From: Salarias fasciatus | Lineage: Eukaryota; Chordata; Actinopteri; Blenniiformes; Blenniidae | NCBI RefSeq assembly: GCF_902148845.1 | Contig: NC_043757.1 | Location: 19,908,842-19,972,841 of the forward strand | Length of the DNA stretch: 64,000 nt | Direction: 5' to 3' | Part shown: one piece after another, positions 1-12,589 of the stretch | Numbering within the stretch: the stretch's first letter is position 1 | Layout of the letters: every line of letters starts with the position of its first letter | Program-made: the position numbers and the translations under genes | Notes under the pieces: generated by a model | Seen by the model: the letters and a program-made list of their open reading frames with translations, nothing else | What the model was told of the DNA's origin: nothing | The model's database searches: none

Positions 1-39
1 TGCAGAAGTTTTTTTTTTTCTTTTTGTGAGGGTATTTCA

Positions 40-235
40 ATCCCTTCACACTTTCCCAAAACATGAATTGTTTATGATTTATTTATGTGCCTTGTTTGCC
101 CGTGTGTTTGACTGAGTGTGTGTGATTGTTGGCCCCTCTGTGTTTGTGGTGACCTGTCCAGGAGGCACTCTGCATTCACCACCACAAACCCAGAATTCGA
201 TCAAGTGATATAGAAGATGGATGGTTGGACATTAA
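40..235 (+). repeat. Teleost dispersed repeat, degenerate
   Basis: The segment resembles a very common fish repeat: a stretch containing 'gacctgtccagg', then a short gap, then 'tatagaagatggatgg'. It is diverged and has no coding capacity. A minus-oriented relic of what looks like the same family lies at about 640-740 ('caatcccagctgac ... ggtccatcacaggt'). The family name is not assigned; recognition rests on memory of the motif order. Confidence 0.5.
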
Positions 236-2324
236 AAATTAAATCACACAGCATATTTCAGCAAGAATCTGCAGTAAAAGCAAGCAACCTTTTTGCCGGC
301 CAAAGAAAACTGTGAAGGCAGGCACATAGAAATCAGTTTGGTAACCCTGAAAAAAACTGCTTTGAGCTGTGGTGGCATACTGGATAGCGCATTTCACATT
401 TCATTGAGAACACACTGAAAAAGAAAAACAAATTCTGTATTTGGCCTTGGTATGACCTATTCAGAAACGGTTGAAAGAAAGGTTCAATGATATCAATTTT
501 CCCTGAAGACACAGACACAAAACAGTCTATTGGTGTGAAGCTACACAGGAAGAAGCTAAAAGGTTAAACTGTGAAGGTGTTTTTTTTTTTTTTTTTTTTT
601 TTTGCCATTCGAAACAATAAAACTTTTTCCATCTCGCTGCGTGAGAGTCAATCCCAGCTGACTGTGAGTCAAGATAAAACACAAGCCGCAGGTCCATCAC
701 AGGTCAACAAGTTCATCTTTATATAACCATTCAAACCACAAATAAAACGCTTTTTTAAAAATATGTAAATATTGAACTGAATGCTGGCTGACACCTCATT
801 TCACCTGAACTTTCATTTCCCCAACTGTCAGTGACACTTTTTTTTTTTTTTTTTTTTTTTTTTGCAAAAAGCATCACAAGCTTGACTTGTCTTCCTATCA
901 GGATGTGATCTAATTATTTTCATAGCAATTGAAAAGTCTGGAAACACTGAAATTTACAGCTAATAAGAATAAGCTGATTTAACACCAGCTAAGGAGGCTG
1001 TTTTGATGATATACTTTAGATTATTGGTGGAGGTGTGCCACGATAATCTTGAATTGCATCAGTCCTCCTGACAGCAATGCGAAAGATGCTCAGCTGTGTG
1101 CAACAATAACTTGTATCCATGGTAACCGTGATGTATGAGCAATGCTGCAATATCCGAAAGTTGTGTTGCCTGTACTGTATTCGGTCGTTCACTGACTAAA
1201 AAAAGAAAAAAAATTAAACCAGAAAACTGAAGGGCTGTCTGTATTTTTTGCCAAAATTTATTGTCCATGTAATAAATGACATGGTGAATGTCACCGTAAA
1301 TCACTAAAACAAGATTTCAAGATTTTTGTGTTTCTTCACTCGCTTTAAAATGCACCGTTAAAGACTCTCTCATCACATAGGTTAGCCTTTCCCGTGCAGC
1401 ATGCCGTGTCCTTCATCCACAATGGTTGCAAATATGTAATGCGGATTACAGCTAGTTTCAGTTTCAGTACAACCGACATAAAAATGTTCTAAAGCTCTGC
1501 TGTGCGTGAGGACAGACTCAGAAACAAGAGAGGGGGCGTCCTTGAGGACAGGAATAGGAGGACGCCCTCTCATATAATGGTTTCGACAAAGGATAAATGA
1601 GTGGAGTGGACCCGCTCGGAGGACAGTGAGGACAGGTAAAGGACGGGACACGCAGCACTGGCATCACTCTGGCCTGCCTGCAGACTCAACTCCGTCTCTT
1701 GCTGCTTGCTGCTCGGTTCTGATGAAGTCCCTAACCGGATTTTTCCAATATATACAGTCCCAATAAATCCATCTCTGTGGGATATTCAACTGGCATTATT
1801 CTTGTCTTTCCTCTGGAAACGAGACGTCCAATCTGCGCCCGTCACCATTGTCTCCCCACCAGACAGCCCAGTGAATGAACGCTCCAGGCCAAATCCCACT
1901 TCCATAGGCAGACCATTGCCCGCAGATACACTCGGCTCTAATTAGGCAGACCGCTGGACGCGTTGCTGGGGGAAATCTCTCTGCACAGACTTATCATCTA
2001 GTGGCAGCTTTGCAGATTTAAGTCTTTTCATCTAGTTTGTGTGCCTGTGTGTAAGCCGGCGCCGGGGGAGCGGGAAGATATCGTGGCTGTGTTTGACGAT
2101 TCAGCGATGAACTAATTCCCCACTTTTGTGGCACAAAGCAAAAGAAAAAATGTGCATGTGTGAATGCGTGTGTCCGTGCTGCAACATGTTGCACGGCCGA
2201 GCACTTCCAGAGCGTACAGTGTGCTTCAGATCTGCACAACTTGCTGAGGTTTCCCCAGAGACCTGCGTCATCAGCACCGAGGTTATTTCCTGTAGTTGAA
2301 GAGCAGCATGACTCTTTTCCTGTT

Positions 2325-2381
<57 letters not shown>

Positions 2382-2778
2382 CAGAAGACGGTTTGTCCCC
2401 ACACAGATCCAGTTTCTTCTTTATAGGACACACAAGCAAAAGGCACTTTCTTCAGATTAAATTCTCATATTTTGGCCCATTTCCTGTGTCTGATCTTGAC
2501 CTATGATCATTCAAACTGCAGGACTTATCAGTGACTGTAAATAATATAGTTTTCACATTCAGTCTCACATTATGGATTACGAACACTATCTGTAGGCATA
2601 ACCTGACAGTCCCAGTTTTAATTGACATAAACATTAGGGAAGTAAAAAACAAAACGTGAAGAAATCTTCCCCCGCACGCAAGAAATCTGGAAATAACAAA
2701 TGCAAATAGTGCCGCAACTAAATCTATGAAACCGACAGTTTTGAGTCTCCTCTCCTTCTCTGAGCGAAGAGCTGTTAC
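236..2778. other. Intergenic stretch without a recognised gene
   Basis: No reading frame here resembles a known protein. The visible content is two poly(T) runs (about 579-603 and 839-863), the degenerate repeat at about 640-740, a GC-richer patch near 2,055-2,075 and a GT microsatellite at 2,329-2,380. Short open frames across the microsatellite are artefacts of the dinucleotide repeat. Confidence 0.6.
2329..2380. repeat. (GT)n microsatellite
   Basis: An uninterrupted GT/TG dinucleotide run of about 52 bases. Similar runs lie at about 10,373-10,437 and 59,008-59,071. Confidence 0.95.
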
Positions 2779-2861
2779 CTGCTGCCTCTCCTGAATCATC
2801 TCTACCCTCGTCTTCTGTGTCCCCGGGGACGCTCTGCATCGCAGCCCCTTCCAGCAGCTCC
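2779..2861 (-). CDS. Candidate isolated exon, product unknown
   Basis: On the minus strand an 83-base segment is bounded by a good acceptor (tttgcag) and a donor (gtaaca). It stays open in one frame with phase 1 on both sides. The 27 full codons encode an acidic peptide (ELLEGAAMQSV...DDSGEAA) that I do not recognise. No neighbouring exon was found on either side, so it may be a chance match or part of a gene extending left of the window. Confidence 0.2.
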
Positions 2862-3682
2862 CTGCAAACAACAAAAACATTGTCTTATTCTGTTTTTCTT
2901 TCTTTTCCCCTCCACTCCATCTCAGTGGAGCTATTACTCTGCCTAACTCTGCATACGACCCGGGGGCGATGGGAGGCGGAACACATTGGCCGCCGATGAT
3001 AATGCTGCTCCACAGAGGAGAGCTCTGCGAGCTGCGGCTCTCCGGTGGTGGTGGGTTTTGCAGCTATTTGGTTTTGTTGTAGTACAGCGGAATGGGCAAG
3101 AGTAATGCTCTCTTTGTGGCCTGTTTCGTATGCTGTTATTACATTAGGCATTAGCCCACACAAGACAGAAGATCACACATGCATTTGTGCCATGCAGCTA
3201 GCTCACCCACCGAGCAGCTTGGAAAGATTAATGTAAAGGTTCTACCACAAATTTGCATATATCTTCAACCTGTCATTTCAGAGGCTTTTGGAATTTCACT
3301 CCTGATTTAAGCAAACTATTTTTTTATCGAAAACAAAAGGATGTTCAGTGCAACAAGGTATGCAACTTCATTATGATTAGTTGTGATGCATGTTTTCATT
3401 TAGATTTTATAGGTTTCATAAATGGTATATTGGTGTGCACCAGCTTCATTGTTTACTGTGACCACCTTTTTCACAGAAGTGACGATTTGTTTTTTTTAGC
3501 CGGATGAAACTCAGAGTTTTTTAGAGTTCAGCGATCGTAACCATCATGAACAACTGGGTATTCAACCACAATATCAACACAGCAGTTGCTCCAGAAGAAA
3601 CCGCCAAATTTCGGGACCTTCATCCTTGGAAAGCTGAGAAATCCCATGAAGCTCCAAAAGAATATGTGATGTATTAGAAACA
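2862..3682. other. Non-coding stretch, nothing recognised
   Basis: I see no supported gene, RNA or repeat here. Short open frames exist on both strands but lack splice context or protein-like similarity. Confidence 0.5.
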
Positions 3683-4380
3683 GTGTTGTTGGGCAAGTTA
3701 TTTTGAAAAAGTAATCCGTTAAGGTTTACTAGTTACTTCTTCAAAAAAATAAGTGTGTACTGAGTAACAATATTGTCACTAATTATTTTATTTAAAAAAA
3801 AACATGTTTAAATATCTTAAAGAATTTGGATCCCTTCTTAAGATGCATGTTCTGTTATTTATTATAAAGCCGAATACACGATTAATGAAATAAATGGACA
3901 CTTGACTGAATAAATTACAGTCAGGAAACACTATATTCATCTGAATTATTGAAATGTTGCCGTGTGATCAGACAAAACACCAATCAATTTCATTTATAAA
4001 TGAAAAATAAAATGCAATAGATGTATGTCAATAATGTCTGTGCTTCCATTTAAGTTTTCCTTTGAATGATCAGTGCTCAGTATCTCAGCACTTTCCATCA
4101 ATATGGCCCCTGCTTTAAATGACATCATCATCTAAATTGACCTAGATATGCAAATTATTGTTTATTCAAATTAGGCAATGACATCATCAGTTAGAACTTT
4201 CCTGACTGGACTTGGCAACAATGTATCAGTTTTAAAGCCACAATGTTTTTTTTTTACAAATCATAATAAATTGTATCATATTCACTTTAATTACAAGCAT
4301 TCATTATAAATATTGTCATTATTTCACATTATGCACTTTCATTTAAATTATTATGACACTGTAATATGTGTAACACAACT
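3683..4380 (+). mobile_element. Non-autonomous DNA-transposon-like repeat, left copy
   Basis: The element starts with 'agtgttgttgggcaagtta', the kind of terminus seen in non-autonomous hAT-like repeats of fish. It continues through segments that reappear in reverse complement at 12,590-13,390. Shared blocks include 'agatgtatgtcaata', 'gtccatttatttcattaat' (reverse complement here), a 'gacatcatca' block and an 'aatattgtcat' block. It has no coding capacity. About 4,440-4,620 repeats part of its interior ('ggctgtatcgctgtcat'), so the copy is rearranged. The hAT assignment is a guess from the terminus. Confidence 0.5.
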
Positions 4381-4383
4381 CAC

Positions 4384-4432
4384 TATTCAATTCAGTTCAG
4401 CTTTATTTATATAGTGCCAAGTACAACACAGT
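4384..4432 (-). repeat. L2-type LINE 3' tail fragment
   Basis: The motif 'ttcagttcagctttatttat' followed by 'atagtgcca' is the reverse complement of the usual fish L2-clade 3' tail (TATATAAATAAA...TTGAATTGAAT). Only the tail is present, inside or beside the transposon-like repeat. Confidence 0.55.
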
Positions 4433-4620
4433 CATTCCTATAAATTTTTAGATTTCTACACTTCATTTAAAAGCTGCCTTTGAATGATCAGGGTGCTCTA
4501 CGGCTGTATCGCTGTCATGTCATGTGATGCATTTTGCACCAATAAGGTTCCTTCTTTCTGTACACAAACCTGATTGTCCGGTTATACAGGTGTGTGTTCA
4601 TATTGTGTTGGGAGTGGGCC

Positions 4621-5348
4621 ACAGCAGGCAGCAGGCTGGTACAGCTCCAAATGGGCTACAATTTGACACACACTAAAAAAACAACTAAATCCCACAGGAC
4701 TCCTGCTGCATGATAGGTTTTATTCCCCAGCCAAACTGGCTCTTATCCCGACTTTTGTTCACAGATTAATCTGCTGTTTTTTTGGCAAAGATCAAACAGC
4801 AGAGCCATCTTTGAGGGGTGTATGTGGCTGAGGTGAGGCAATCATCTTTGAAGTTATCTGGTCTGACAGAAAGAACTTTCTGCTACAGAAAAGCACATTT
4901 TCTGTTTTTCATCCATTCGCTCTTATACAGAATGTGACAATGACATGGATTGAAGCTTATTAAATGTTATTACATTGTTTACAATCTGTGTGAACTATAA
5001 CAGTCTTGTATCACCATGCTTTAGGGTTTCTGACCATGGTCCAAATACATGGATTTGAGGTTAACTTGTTTCTTAAAATTACTCTCAGGTGCCAATTTAA
5101 GTGAATGTTTGTTGCTGTGTTTACCCTAATGGAGTGGAACTGGTCAAGAGAACATATACACTCACTGATTCATACTGTCATGATACAAAAATGTACAATT
5201 AATCTTTCTTTGGTGTATTTCAAAATAGTAATAAAAAAACATATAAGAGGTATTCACCAAAAGATTTTCAAAAAAGTTGAAGCAGAGAGTAAAACATAAA
5301 ATGGCAGACCTTCTAAGTATCTGGAGAAAAGTTTCAATGAAACTAAAG

Positions 5349-5379
<31 letters not shown>

Positions 5380-6349
5380 AATAATAATAAGCCTACACAA
5401 GACTGTATATCCTGGTACTTAAACGAAAATAGGAGCAACCATGGCACACATAAGGTGGCATGGTAAATGGATATGTGTAAATCACTAAATCAATTCTTTT
5501 AAACTTTACATTTTACCAAATGTCTGTGACTTCCTGAACAAGGATGGTGAGCTGCTGTGAGATGGATTATTCAGTCTTTTACTATTAAAACAAACCAAAC
5601 GCAGCACAAAAATGAAAAAAAAGTTGACATTATTCTTTGGCGTTACATCATGTTCACTTTAGACGGGAGGAAAAGCCTGAACGACACACAGCACGGGGAA
5701 CAAAGAGCAACTACGCCTCCTAGTGGCCTAAATTTAGTCTGCAGGATGCAAAAACTGGTTTTTTACATAACACAGAGTAAATAAATGGTTTTAATCTGGG
5801 GGGTATTTCCATTTTTAAAAATTCACGAAAGAAGAAAAAATAGAAAAGACAAAGAATCAATAGACATAAAAGTGAATCCAAACATTTTCCCGTGGTCTTT
5901 AGTGGCCTCGTATCACATAAAATTATTTCTTTTTTATCTGTGCCATTGTGAGAGGGGAAAAATAGTTTGGAAATTATCACCGCAGGCTTTAAAAGTTGCA
6001 GTTGGTTAGGTTTACTAAAACAATTAAAAATAGAAAGTAGCTTTTTGTGAACTTTCAATGTATGTTAAATATAAAGCACTCTAAACATTATTCTTGTGCA
6101 AAGCCAAAAACAAATATATTGATCCAGAAAGTGTAGCACCCACAGAAAATCCTAACAATGCCCGAACATTACATGCTCAACAAGTCAGCTCAAGTAAAGG
6201 AGACGTCCACTGGAAACAGACAAAAAAAAAAATCCACATCTTGACCTATCATTTTGATATTAATAGCCACAATTTTGACTTTACTGGTACTTCACAAGGA
6301 AAGTAAAGCGATGTGGAAGATGGCCCTCATGCCTTGCAGATATCCCTGA
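4621..6349. other. Intergenic, AT-rich, no gene recognised
   Basis: The only ordered structure I see is an (AAAT)n run at about 5,349-5,381. Open frames at about 5,557-6,306 are short, lysine/asparagine-rich and not protein-like. Confidence 0.5.
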
Positions 6350-6465
6350 AGTATTGGGAGCCTTTCTGTCTTGAGTTTTCATGTTCTCCCTGTGCATGGG
6401 CTTTTTTTGGATTCCTCCCAGGCTCATAAATGCGCACTTTGGGTTAACTGGTGACAAGAGATGCA
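6350..6465 (+). repeat. Teleost dispersed repeat fragment
   Basis: The block 'tttcatgttctccctgtgca', then 'attcctcccagg', then 'gggttaactggtgac' follows the order of a widespread fish repeat. The copy is diverged and short. A second fragment in the opposite orientation lies at 14,478-14,637. Confidence 0.55.
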
Positions 6466-6819
6466 ACTTTATGTCTGTTCACTTTCTCTTTGACTTCTTC
6501 AGATAATAATACGTGCGTGTGCGTGTGTGTGAGTGTGTGTGTCGGGGGACTTCACTGTGGTTTGTGTGGCTGAACTTTCCAAGAGGTGGGAGTATTCAAA
6601 CCTCCGTCCATCACTTCCCTTATTTAAATACAGCAACCAAAACTTGGGGTGGGGTTGAAATGTTTTGATCAAAGCTACATACTTTGACAAGAAAATAATT
6701 GCATTGCCGCAGATTTCAGTACAATGTTTTGGTCTTTTTCATTGTTGTCTTTTGATCTGCTGATTGGAATTTTATTACAAGCAGTAAAATAAACTGAACC
6801 AATGTCTGTTATGTATGTT

Positions 6820-6831
6820 TGCGCATGCGCA
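6820..6831. promoter_or_regulatory. NRF1-type palindrome upstream of fas
   Basis: TGCGCATGCGCA is a perfect 12-base palindrome matching the NRF1 consensus, ending 30 bases before the predicted fas start codon. Sites like this usually mark TATA-less promoters close to the transcription start. No TATA box is obvious nearby. Confidence 0.6.
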
Positions 6832-6861
6832 GTCCCAGTGCCCAGTGGACTGAGAGAATCG

Positions 6862-9800
6862 ATGGCTTCGAACGGCAGCACAGTCCTGGTCCGATTCATC
6901 GCTTTTATTCTATTCTTCTACTTGTCACAGTAAGTTTTGTTCAGCAGGAGATATGACTATAATCCAGAGGACTCGCTGGTGTGTGTGTGAATGAATGTGT
7001 GTGTGTGTGTGTTTGTGTGACTTTTTTCACGTTGCGGGGCGTTTGTTTTACTCGGTCCTGTTTTACGCGATTAAATTTAATTTAGAATTCGAACTATCTC
7101 GGCATTATTTCTGGATTGTAGTTTGAGGTTAATAATTTTGAAAGGCAATAATTTGTTTGTTTTTTTCTATATATTTATATTAAAAAAATTCCCTCGAAAA
7201 CGTTTTGTGATCGGTGGGGAAACAAACTAGGGGGGGGAAACAAAACTCGTCGTAACATCTGAGTTTGAGTTTGACATTGTTAATTATCCTAAATTCTACG
7301 TATCCGCGTGTACATTCTTTAATGTCTTAGTGTTTACTGAAATCTTCAGCTGTCGTCTTACTTTCACTTTCGTTTTCTCCTGTTTTTCAGCGGTCACTCC
7401 TTTTCTAAGGATGAAGTGAAGCAGCTGAGTCCACTGAGAGAAATAATCCGTAACAGGAGGCAAGTGTGTTTGGACGGCACCTACGAGCATGAAGGCAGAA
7501 CCTGCTGTCAGTGTGCTGCTGGTAGGTTAAAGCTGTGAGCCGCGTCTCTGTTCATGCATGTCTACATTTGTGTACCTAAAGAAATTGCTCAAGCAGATTT
7601 GCATATCCACGGAACTTCTTTAAGATAACTTCATTTAATAATTATGGGTTGTAAAGGAAGTGAAATAACTCCTGATTTAGATTATTACTGCTTTATTTAT
7701 TTATTTATTGCTACCTAATATCACCATTCACATGATACATGAGAGAGAGTTGTTTCCAAGGAATTATGTGTGTATACTGTGCATGCCTTAGATTGTATTG
7801 ACTATGGATCATATATCACTCTCACTTCACTATTTCAGTATTAAATCATACCAGATTGTAACAAGCAAGCAGTGAGAAGCAGAAAATTATGGAAAAATGA
7901 TGAAAAACATTAAAATTTATCTACTTCTGATATGCTGGTTTTTGAAACCAGAATTGTACAAGTGATGTTTAAAAAAAACTTACAAAATGCAAGAAATATT
8001 AAAATGCTGTAAGATGTGTCTTTCGTTGAAAATTTCTTCTTCCTCTCATGTATGTATACTTGTAGGTCAATACCTCAAGGAGCATTGCACGTCAAGTCCA
8101 GATGATGGAAAATGCGAGTTTTGCCAGACCGGCACGTTTAACAGTCATCCTAACCACCTTGAGTCCTGCCGGCCCTGCACATCATGCTCCCAACCCAACG
8201 GTAAAAATATAAGAACAAATTACAATTAGAAACCTTTTTTCCTAGTTAGTTGATTTAATGATTATCTGTCTTGTGAAAGTAGCACAGACCACTTGACTGA
8301 ATTGTATTGCTTTGCAACAAGCTTAACACCTGAGCCCTCCTGAGATGGGTTTATCAGTTCTTTTAATAATGGCAGTTCGTCTGTTATCCTTTCAGCTAAT
8401 TTGGAAGTTGCTGAGGAGTGTACCAAAGCCAGAGACACAAAGTGTCGATGTAAGCAGGATCACTACTGCAGCAGTAACACAGGGAACTGTGAAATCTGCC
8501 ATCCCTGTACAGTGTAAGTTCTGCTCCTTCACGTGAAACCTCGCCGACCCTGCTCTCAAGTTTACTGAGATGGTTCTTTTGTGCTGGTGCAGAATGTTTC
8601 ATGGACGTTGTGATATACTCTCTCTGACTTTATTTTCTAAAGTTGCAGTTGCTAGTCCTCATCTCTTATTGATATATATATTTTTTTGTTCAAGGTGTTC
8701 TTCAGTCGGCGTTAAGGAAGCCTGCACTCCCACTAGTGACACAGTCTGCCAAGAACCTAAAGGTTTGGAATACTTCAGCCTTATTCAATGAGCAATAAAT
8801 CATTATGGCCTTATTATGAGGCACACTATAAAAAAAAACCCCTTGAATTCCTTGACTCTAACCAGAGTCCTAAACTTTTTCAGCTCAGACTGCCTCTGAA
8901 AAGAGCTATGGATCCCGTTTTTGATCAGTCAACGCTTTACAGTATAGCCAGCAACTGGTGAACACATCCACATTGACATATACAAATCTAATTTTTAAAA
9001 CTTCAGACCTGGCAAAACCTGGATACCCCTACTGATCCCTGGTGTACCCATCAGGCTGGCACCCTTTGGTTTAAACAAGAAGGATTTTATGCTCTTTCCA
9101 CTACCCAAAACCGAAAGATGTATCTCCACAATGTATGCACTCCAACTGAGACTCGTTGAAGTTGTTTGATGTGTCCTATTGATGTGTTTGCCACATGATT
9201 CACGAATGAAAATCTCATAAGGCTGTTCACTTCCTGTTTGTCACAGGAAGTAACACAGGTGCAGTCGTGGGCTCTGTAGTCGGAGTATTGGTAGTGGTGG
9301 CAGTCCTCGCAGTGGGCTTTGTCCTCTGGAGAAGAAGACAAGCAGGTGAGTACTTCTGTGACTATAACCACAGGGCTCATCTTTAAAAATTACTGGGCAC
9401 TGTGAGGTCAATTTCACTGCATATTTATTTATTCATGGAGTATGTTCATATTTTTTGTCATAAGCGAGAAATCCACAGCCATCAAGTGGAAGTACAACTA
9501 ATGGAAACAGACATGACGAGGTGAGTTATTCTGTCTGACTTGCTCCGACCCATTATGAGATGTTTAACTTTGACTTTCCATAAGAAAGTCACATCAACAT
9601 GAATAATAAATGCTTCTCTGTTTCTTCTCTAATTTTGGTAAAGCTGCCCCTTTATATAGGAGGGACAGGTTAGTCTGAAACAAGTCTGTGCTTGTGTGCG
9701 TCGTCATGCCAGTGTTGCTGTAAATTTCGGAAAAACTGTTTATCTCAATCTGGATTTGAAAGTTAACCATTCTTGTATTTCTGCTTCACAGGAGAAGAAG

Positions 9801-10326
9801 CCGCTTAATGGTATGAAACACAAAACATGATCCAAAAAAACAGTTTTCCTATTTAAAAAGCGCATTCCTCTGTGTTTTGGATTGACAAAGAATTAGTAAC
9901 ATTGTTATTAATGTTTGAATGGGACTCTTTTGCTGTGAAGTTTCATTTTAAAAGATCAGTAAAGATGTGATTAATGTGAGAATTTCTTGCAGTGACCTCC
10001 TTTTTTCCATGTTTTTCTTCAAAGCAGTTCCAGACGTGGACATTCAGCCTTCACTGCCACAAATTGCTGAAGAGCTTGGATGGAAGGACATGAAAGATTT
10101 AGCGATGAAAGTCGGGATCCAGAATGCTGCTATTGACGCTTGTCAACTGGACCACCCAAATGACAGTCAGGAGCAGACACTCCACCTGCTGAGGAAGTGG
10201 GTGGAGAGGCAAGGAAGGGATTCACCAAGTAAGCTGGTCCAGATGCTTTGTGATCTTGGCAAAAAAGCCAAAGCAGAGAAGATCGTGGACATTTTGCATA
10301 GTAACAAACCTGCTGCAATGAGCTAA
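6862..10326 (+). CDS. fas: Fas-like death receptor (TNFRSF6)
   Basis: Fas is a plasma-membrane TNF-receptor family member that binds Fas ligand and recruits FADD through its death domain to start apoptosis. Inferred coding exons: 6862-6929, 7391-7521, 8066-8200, 8396-8513, 8695-8762, 9247-9345, 9465-9520, then 9644-9668 or 9792-9810, and 10025-10326. All have GT/AG borders and matching phase. The product is about 333 (or 331) residues, against 335 in human. Visible parts are a hydrophobic signal peptide (residues 1-22), cysteine-rich repeats in exons 2-5, one membrane segment in exon 6 (AVVGSVVGVLVVVAVLAVGF, then WRRR) and a C-terminal death domain in the last exon. That domain holds the family pattern EQ..xLLRxW and ends AEKIVDIL. 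A 25-base exon before the death-domain exon is also known in human FAS. The two micro-exons cannot both be used (see findings). Another death receptor is possible, but the AEKI ending and exon sizes favour Fas. Confidence 0.85.
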
Positions 10327-10369
10327 TATGTTAAGGACCCCTGCGATCTGATGAAAGATGCAGCCAGTT

Positions 10370-10440
<71 letters not shown>

Positions 10441-12589
10441 GTTTTTTTTTTCTTTTACAAAACAAGCATCACTCCAACAAGACGTGTTAATTTTCAGTCA
10501 GTAGTCCAATGAGACTTCACGTAAACTGCACATTGGATAGCAGATGTGTCAGGCAGTGTCATCACATTGTCCTTCATGCAGTGTTTTGAGAAAAATGGTA
10601 GAGGGGAAGCACAACTTTGGGCCACATCGAGCAAAGAAGCTTAGTGTCTGATCAGACGATGAACAAGGAGAAACAATTCTATCTTCAGTAGTAGTGGGCT
10701 TGAAGATAAAAATGGATGTGGGATCACGTTTCAAACAGCCAACAAACGGCAGAGCATCCAGGAACTAATTTTGCTTTATAGAAATTGGCGCAGCAATCTG
10801 ATCACTTTATGCAGTGCTCATGTAAATGGGAGAGTCTGATTAAAAAGTATTCCATCAGAGGGCCAAAGGGGGAAAAAAAAAACTGACCTTGAAAATGCTA
10901 CTGTCGCGTGATTTGTTTTAAATACCAATATCGGAAGGCTGTTGATCACTTTGATTGATGAGATTAGTGAGGGAAGATATTTCCCTTGTGGTACACAGTC
11001 TCCCATATCACACTGGTCATTCAAAGTGTCGAAAAAAGGTTGAATATTCCTTGTGAAGCACTATTTTGTGTGCTCTCTATTTAAGGAATCTGATGTGATA
11101 GCAGGTGTTGCCAGTGGCAGCTGGTGGTAAATTTGTGAGGTGAGGCACCTCACCACTCTTCAATTTCTCCAGTAGTGTTAACGTAGTAGTGTGAGTGTTA
11201 GCGTAAATGCAGTATGTTTACAAACCAAATAGCCATGGATAATCTAATAGGAGCCTCAAGCACTGGTTGGTTTAATGTGATGGCCTTCATTTATATTAAT
11301 CAGTGATTGGTGGAATTATGACTAAAAAGCACCCCAAACTATTTATCTGATATTTTTTTGTAGATTGTTTATAGAAAACTCTTTCTATTTCTGGATCTCG
11401 GGGATGGAGGGTCTCTCTTTGACCTTGGGCAACTTCTTTTGGAAAGCTGCCACTCTGTGTTAGATGCTGTTTAGTTCACCTGCTGTTACTCTCATCTGAA
11501 AAGTAATAGAAATGCCAAATTTCCATTACTTTACACTCACCCCATACTGCCTCGCACAAAGCGGGAGATGTGGCCACTCTACTGCAATGGCTGTTGAAAA
11601 CAGAGTTAGGCCTTTGTCAATTGTGGTTCAGCCAACTTCTATGCCGCTTTATTTTGTTCAGAGTCGTGGTGGTGAGTGCGGATTGCATTTCTTATTTATA
11701 CCACACAAGATGTTTACATGAAATGAATAAATTGTGGATGTGAGTGCCAGATTTTGTTTATATATAAAGTCTTTTAAGGAATTTTGTAAAAATGTAAAAG
11801 TGGGTGTTAAGACATATTGAATGATGACTGTGATTTACAGAGGACTGAATTTAACTGCTACTTAATTCATTGAGTTATAATCTCTGAGTGTATCTGTCAA
11901 ACCGTCTTTGAGTCACTCTGCATGCACTAAATTATGTCTCCGTTTGTGTAGCAACATAATTGTGTTGGGTAAATTTAGAAGAAAATCTATGTTTTGAGGA
12001 ATCATTTTTTCCCAACAGCTTGTATATTGTGCAAATAGTCTTTAATAAATTAAGGACAAATGAAAGTGTCAGATGGGATTTTGTTCCTTATTTCTTGTGG
12101 TCCACTTTAATTGCTGACACTCGTTCAAGTTCATCTGTTCTTAACTTCAGAGAAGAGAACCCCAAAGTATTTTCCAAAAATACTGTTAAACACACTTAGT
12201 GCCAGCATAACACTGAAATAGTAGGAAGCCTTTCCTTCCCCTTTTATTTTCCTATGATGGTGTTCTGTTTTTCTTTCTGTTTTTCTTGTTCTTTTTCACT
12301 GAAAGAAAATGTGCAGCATATGTTACTGTAACACATTGGGATGGCCTTGTATAAATTTCTATTTAAAACCAATTAAAGTTTAAAAAACACCCCACACTAA
12401 TAGACTATTAAATAGCGTCAATATTATTCGGATTTCACTAATCTGCATCTCTCTTCTATACTATGCTCTCTCACTCCCTGCTGTAGCCCCCACCACCTGT
12501 AGTCCCCCCCTCCCCCTTTAAAAGGAATGTTCCTTCTAATAGGAATTACCTGGTATATGAGGAACGTTTGGGTTTGTATATATAAAAGT
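10327..12589. other. fas 3' UTR and intergenic DNA
   Basis: A GT microsatellite (about 10,373-10,437) begins 47 bases after the fas stop codon. Possible polyadenylation signals AATAAA lie at 11,726-11,731 and 12,044-12,049; which is used cannot be told. No other coding exon is recognised. Confidence 0.5.
10373..10437. repeat. (GT)n microsatellite in the fas 3' UTR region
   Basis: A GT run of about 65 bases just downstream of the fas stop codon, probably inside the 3' UTR, where length variation between individuals is likely. Confidence 0.95.

Noticed and set aside
2101-2439. Open frames on both strands across the GT run (His-Thr or Cys-Val repeats)
   Set aside because: They are translations of a dinucleotide microsatellite, not genes.
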